Shown here in pieces: positions 6,403 through 8,835 of a stretch of 8,835 nt of DNA (position 1 is the stretch's first letter; each line of letters begins with the position of its first letter). Position numbers and translations under genes: made by a program. Below the pieces are notes generated by a model. That model was not told where the DNA came from, did not search any database, and saw only the letters and a list, made by a program, of their open reading frames with translations. Source of the DNA: an uncultured Chthoniobacterales bacterium (GTDB lineage: Bacteria > Verrucomicrobiota > Verrucomicrobiae > Chthoniobacterales > UBA10450); NCBI GenBank assembly GCA_955652855.1, contig CATPCN010000373.1, forward strand, positions 1 to 8,835, in the 5' to 3' direction.

Positions 6403-6439
6403 AAACGCCGCCCCCGGCTTGTAACCGGAAGCGGCGTTT
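6403..6439 (-). terminator. Hairpin terminator of the second DUF3489 gene
   Basis: Perfect 9-bp arms AAACGCCGC (6403-6411) and GCGGCGTTT (6431-6439) with an inner CCGG/CCGG pair lie 22 bases past the DUF3489 stop. On the minus strand the stem ends GGCGGCGTTT, then CTCCTTG. The sequence is nearly the same as at the first DUF3489 terminator. Confidence 0.65.
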
Positions 6440-6460
6440 GGACCAACGGTTGCCTGTGAT

Positions 6461-6796
6461 TTACTTCGCGATCTTGTACGTGCGCCCGCCCGCCGCGTTC
6501 TTCGACGATTCGATTTTCTCGCCGCCCTTGCTGCCCAGAATGCTGACGAAGCCACGCACCGTGTGCTTCTGCCAGCCCGTGGCCTCCATGATCTCGGCCA
6601 ACGTGACACCCTTGGCGCGTTTCATCAACGCGATTACTTCGGCCTTCTTGTTGGCGCGCTCCGTCTTCGGCTTGCTAGCCGCCTTCTTGGCCTGAGCTGC
6701 CTTCTTCGCGGGCTTCGCTTTCTTGGCGACCTTGCGCTTCGTCTGTGGAGCCTTGGGTTCCGGCTTGCTGGCGGAATCGATTGTAGTTTCAGTCAT
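6461..6796 (-). CDS. DUF3489-family small basic winged-helix protein
   Basis: 111 aa, intact. Residues 13-52 are a histone H1-like Lys/Ala-rich tail (KAKPAKKAAQAKKAASKPKT). Residues 53-111 form the DUF3489 domain (AEVIALMKRAKGVTLAEIME, then ATGWQKHTVRGFVSILGSKG, ending GGRTYKIAK). ATG 6796 follows a perfect AAAGGAG ribosome site with 6-base spacing. The family is uncharacterised; the fold and basic tail suggest DNA binding, possibly nucleoid-like or regulatory. It runs opposite to the cargo genes and ends in its own terminator. The paralog at 3863-4209 has the same orientation, leader elements and terminator but is diverged, so the duplication is old or the two were acquired separately. Confidence 0.9.
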   Translation of the reverse strand: MTETTIDSASKPEPKAPQTKRKVAKKAKPAKKAAQAKKAASKPKTERANKKAEVIALMKRAKGVTLAEIMEATGWQKHTVRGFVSILGSKGGEKIESSKNAAGGRTYKIAK

Positions 6797-6846
6797 TGGT
6801 TTCTCCTTTGCCGCGTGTTGCGGTCGTGACCATTCATCACTCGGGT
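6797..6846 (-). promoter_or_regulatory. Leader of the second DUF3489 gene
   Basis: Contains the ribosome site AAAGGAG, a small hairpin CCGCGTGTTGCGG (6811-6823), a GTC..GAC motif and the 11-mer ATCACTCGGGT (6836-6846) shared with the first DUF3489 leader. The order and approximate spacing of these elements are the same in both genes. Confidence 0.4.
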
Positions 6847-6917
6847 TCGGAGAAACAGCAAGTCAAATCTGCGGCGATTATGCGGAATTGTGGAACGATC
6901 GGCGGGCCATCAAGTGA

Positions 6918-7088
6918 ACGGGAGGGTGCTTTTACCGGGCGCTGCACTGGGGCCAGGAGTATGTGGACCGGGGCAGCGCGGCCTGGGAGCTGCGCAACCA
7001 GGAAATCCGCATGCGCAACCTAACGCGAAACGCCGCTCAGATGGGCTACGAACTCGTTCCCAAAGCCGCTCCGTCGACAGCCGTGTAA
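6918..7088 (+). pseudogene. Possible transposase C-terminal remnant
   Basis: An open frame after TGA 6915-6917 reads CFYRALHWGQEYVDRGSAAW and continues RNLTRNAAQMGYELVPKAAP to TAA 7086-7088. The pattern (YVDRG, then Arg-rich NLxRxAxxxGYELVP) resembles the C-terminal tails of several transposases, but I cannot name the family. There is no start codon near the left end and no N-terminal catalytic part, so it would be a truncated leftover. It lies near the presumed border between element and chromosome. Confidence 0.4.
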
Positions 7089-7380
7089 GTCGTTGTGGGA
7101 GAACGAGGGCACAGATGAGTGGACCGTGCGTCACACCAGGCCATGAAGGACGGTCTTTTGCCAATAGCTGGTGAGAAATCCGGGCTAATGCCGTTACCGG
7201 GAAGCCTTTACGCAAGGCCAAGTAAGGCGCGCCTACCGATAGTGTAAGGATGTTGTTCGTAGCGCTGTTACCACAGCCGTGTTTCCGGACTTCCGGTCTC
7301 ACCCCTGTTAACACGAGGTCGAATTTCGGCTGGGGAGCCAGCCAATTGGTTCGGAACGCCGCTTGCCGTGCGAAAGATTA
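7089..7380. other. Gene-free stretch between element remnants and chromosome
   Basis: About 290 bases with no convincing reading frame, tRNA or repeat that I can identify. It lies between a possible transposase remnant and the terminator of a chromosomal-type gene, so an element end or attachment site could lie here, but no direct-repeat partner is visible in this window. Confidence 0.4.
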
Positions 7381-7402
7381 ACGCCTTTCGGCGAGAAGGC
7401 GT
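7381..7402 (-). terminator. Hairpin terminator of the barrel-protein gene
   Basis: Arms ACGCCTT (7381-7387) and AAGGCGT (7396-7402) with an 8-base loop start 23 bases beyond the gene's stop. On the minus strand the stem is followed by TAATCTTTCG. The position and shape fit a rho-independent terminator with an imperfect T tract. Confidence 0.5.
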
Positions 7403-7425
7403 AATTAACTGCAGAATCCCGACTG

Positions 7426-8526
7426 TTAGAAACTCCGCGAGCAGCCAATCATCAAAACGCCATCGGCAAACGCCGCGTCGCCGTGTGTCCCGGCGAGAAT
7501 ATCTGGAACGCTTCTGGTCCGGTCGCGGCGCACCGCGATCGCATAACTAAGAGACCAAAGATTCCTGCCACGAGCGAACTGCAGCCCCGGCTCGATGGAC
7601 ACGGCATATCCCGGACGCCGGAACCCGTCCGATCGTCCGATCAAATCGCGCGCCGGAACTCCCTCATCGCGTCCAGCCACGCTCAACGCCAACCCATACA
7701 ATTTCGGAACAGCATATCCCAGTCCCCCTCGGAAAAGATATTGATCGGACACCGATAAAACACGAGCCCCCGGAGTCGTAGCCGTATACGTGTTCTTCGG
7801 ATTCGATAAATACACGCCGGTCGAAAACAGCGTCAGGTTCGCCGGCAGCGCCTTATAAGCCAGATAATCGATCGCGACGCCGGTTCCGGAATCGCCCAAC
7901 TGAATCGACTGGTCAACCGTCGTCCGCGCAGTCGACGGCGTTGCCGTGCCGGTGATAAGACTGGTGACGTTGGGCTTTCCGGTTGGGAGCTTAACGGAAA
8001 ACCCTACTTGAATATTCTGCCGCGATTCCGTGGGCGGCCGCCAAATCCAGAACCTCGCTCCTACCGACATGTCGCCGAGCCCGGTACTCTGCGTCACTCC
8101 CTTGGTCCGGTGATTGATCCGGTCGGCATCCATGAACGGACCGCTTACCGTCAGCGTCCAGCGCCGGCTCAACCGGTAACTCAACGCCACATCGAAAAGG
8201 TGAATTTTGTTTTCCTGTTGAGTATCCTGCGCAACGCGCTGCGGCTGCTCAACATCTCCCACAAAATGCCGGAAAGAATCCTGCCAACGATAGCCGAAAC
8301 TGACCGTCCACTTTCCCGGAGACGAAGCACCGGTGAAGATGCGGTGGAGACCGTCAACATCCCCGCCTTCGCTGTGTTCATCGCCACTGCATAGCGCGCC
8401 AAGCACGGGCGCACTTTGTCTTGCGGCCACTCAACCCTGTCCGTGGGCTCGCTGTCCAGTGGCGATCAGCATCAACGCCGCCAGCACAATCGGCAGATGC
8501 CGCATACGGTTTGTCGACATTTTCAT
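7426..8526 (-). pseudogene. Outer-membrane beta-barrel-like protein with in-frame TGA after the signal peptide
   Basis: ATG 8526 opens a classic signal peptide (MKMSTNRMRHLPIVLAALML, then IATGQRAHGQG). An in-frame TGA at 8433-8431 follows, and the same frame then stays open for 334 codons from GTG 8430 to TAA 7426. The mature part has alternating, aromatic-rich strands typical of barrels (GKWTVSFGYRWQDSFRHF, LTLFSTGVYL, YAVSIEPGLQFARGRNLWSL), Gly/Asn/Thr loops, and a C-terminal Phe, as expected for BAM-inserted proteins. Replacing the TGA by a sense codon gives a normal exported protein of about 366 aa. Starting at GTG 8430 would lose export, so I call it disrupted. A read error or readthrough is possible. 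Transport function is not determinable. It is divergent from a thioredoxin-like gene. Confidence 0.7.
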
Positions 8527-8545
8527 CACCTGAATGGACTGAGCA

Positions 8546-8598
8546 AGTATACAGCCCCGACAATAGTTTTGACAATGACAATAACATGTTAGTATTTC
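8546..8598. promoter_or_regulatory. Divergent overlapping promoters with a palindromic operator candidate
   Basis: Plus strand: a consensus -35 TTGACA (8569-8574) with a weak -10 around 8590-8598 (TAGTAT or TATTTC). Minus strand: -35 TTGTCA (8575-8570), an 18-base spacer, and -10 TATACT (8551-8546). The two -35 boxes share bases. The perfect palindrome TAACATGTTA (8582-8591) lies between the plus-strand -35 and -10, where a repressor could act. TGACAATGACAA (8570-8581) is a tandem repeat beside it. Confidence 0.5.
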
Positions 8599-8633
8599 GT
8601 CACGGCCAGCGCTATGGCGCGGCGGAGGGGCGC

Positions 8634-8835
8634 TTGTCCTATACAAGTTCACATTTTCGTTACAAATTGTCTTCGATCGGTCTGCTCATTTCCGCAATAC
8701 TGTTTCCTGCGCTCGCGGTAGCAAAAGACTCTCGACCAATCGACTTAACGGTCAAGGACCTGAACGGCAAGAAGGCGCGCTTGAGTGATCATCGGGGTAA
8801 AGTTGTCGTGCTGAACTTCTGGGCCACCTGGTGTG
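8634..8835 (+). CDS. TlpA/thioredoxin-like secreted redox protein (partial, runs off the window)
   Basis: The visible 67 codons contain a signal sequence (HFRYKLSSIGLLISAILFPA, cleavage near LAVA-KD) and then the start of a TlpA/AhpC-TSA fold: LTVKDLNGKKARLSDHRGK, VVVLNFWATWC. The final Cys is the first of the expected CxxC pair; the window ends there. Such proteins act outside the inner membrane as thiol reductants or in cytochrome maturation. I chose TTG 8634 because GGAGG (8624-8628) lies 5 bases upstream. The longer ATG 8586 lies between the -35 and -10 of the likely promoter and has no ribosome site, so it would not be on the transcript. Divergence from the barrel gene suggests shared regulation. 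Confidence 0.88.
   Translation, partial: MSYTSSHFRYKLSSIGLLISAILFPALAVAKDSRPIDLTVKDLNGKKARLSDHRGKVVVLNFWATWC

Noticed and set aside
6793..6837. 14-codon leader peptide ending on the start codon of the second DUF3489 gene
   Set aside because: The first DUF3489 leader has only a two-codon equivalent, so it is not conserved.
7130..7260. Riboswitch-like GC-rich stretch
   Set aside because: I could not match it to cobalamin, TPP or glycine consensus elements, and the downstream gene runs the opposite way.
8008..8394. Plus-strand open frame of 128 codons
   Set aside because: Antisense to the barrel gene, with no start signal and Arg/Pro-rich composition.
8431..8433. TGA as selenocysteine or tryptophan codon
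   Set aside because: No selenocysteine-insertion hairpin is apparent, a position after a signal peptide makes no sense for Sec, and several genes here use TGA as a normal stop.

Overview
The base composition (roughly 57% GC, GC-rich third codon positions) and the right-hand gene pair (a divergent outer-membrane barrel and a secreted TlpA-type thioredoxin) suggest a Gram-negative soil-type bacterium. An Acidobacteriota host is my best guess, made from general protein character and not from any search. Most of the window (about 1-7100) looks like part of a prophage or other integrated element. The last 1.4 kb looks like ordinary chromosome.

Layout. (1) 134-3776, plus strand: a tightly overlapping replication module. 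It holds a winged-helix initiator, a DnaB-family replicative helicase, and a ParB-domain/DNA-methyltransferase fusion broken by one frameshift. (2) 3863-4209, minus strand: a DUF3489 gene with a frameshift, its own leader and a hairpin terminator. (3) 4364-6300, plus strand: an HTH protein resembling phage terminase small subunits, three small genes sharing an N-terminal RxxxLE motif, one unrecognised gene and a possible zinc-ribbon protein. (4) 6461-6796, minus strand: a second, intact DUF3489 gene with a related leader and terminator, so the plus-strand cargo lies between two DUF3489 cassettes. (5) 6918-7088: a headless reading frame resembling a transposase tail, followed by about 340 bases with no gene. 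(6) 7426-8526, minus strand: a barrel protein split by an in-frame TGA directly after its signal peptide, divergent from a thioredoxin-like gene that runs off the window end.

The strongest find is inside the initiator gene. Four copies of a 20-bp iteron (consensus TTGAACRGACRYCBAYGTCC) lie at 462-615, in the linker between the DNA-binding and C-terminal regions, followed by an AT-richer stretch. Copies 1-2 and 3-4 lie in different reading frames, so the repeats are conserved as DNA, not as protein. This matches the architecture of phage lambda, whose origin lies inside gene O beside the helicase-loading functions. I read it as the element's replication origin: the initiator would bind the iterons and recruit the co-encoded DnaB.

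Three genes carry single lesions (methyltransferase, first DUF3489, barrel protein). Either the region is decaying or the sequence contains small errors. Raw reads would decide.
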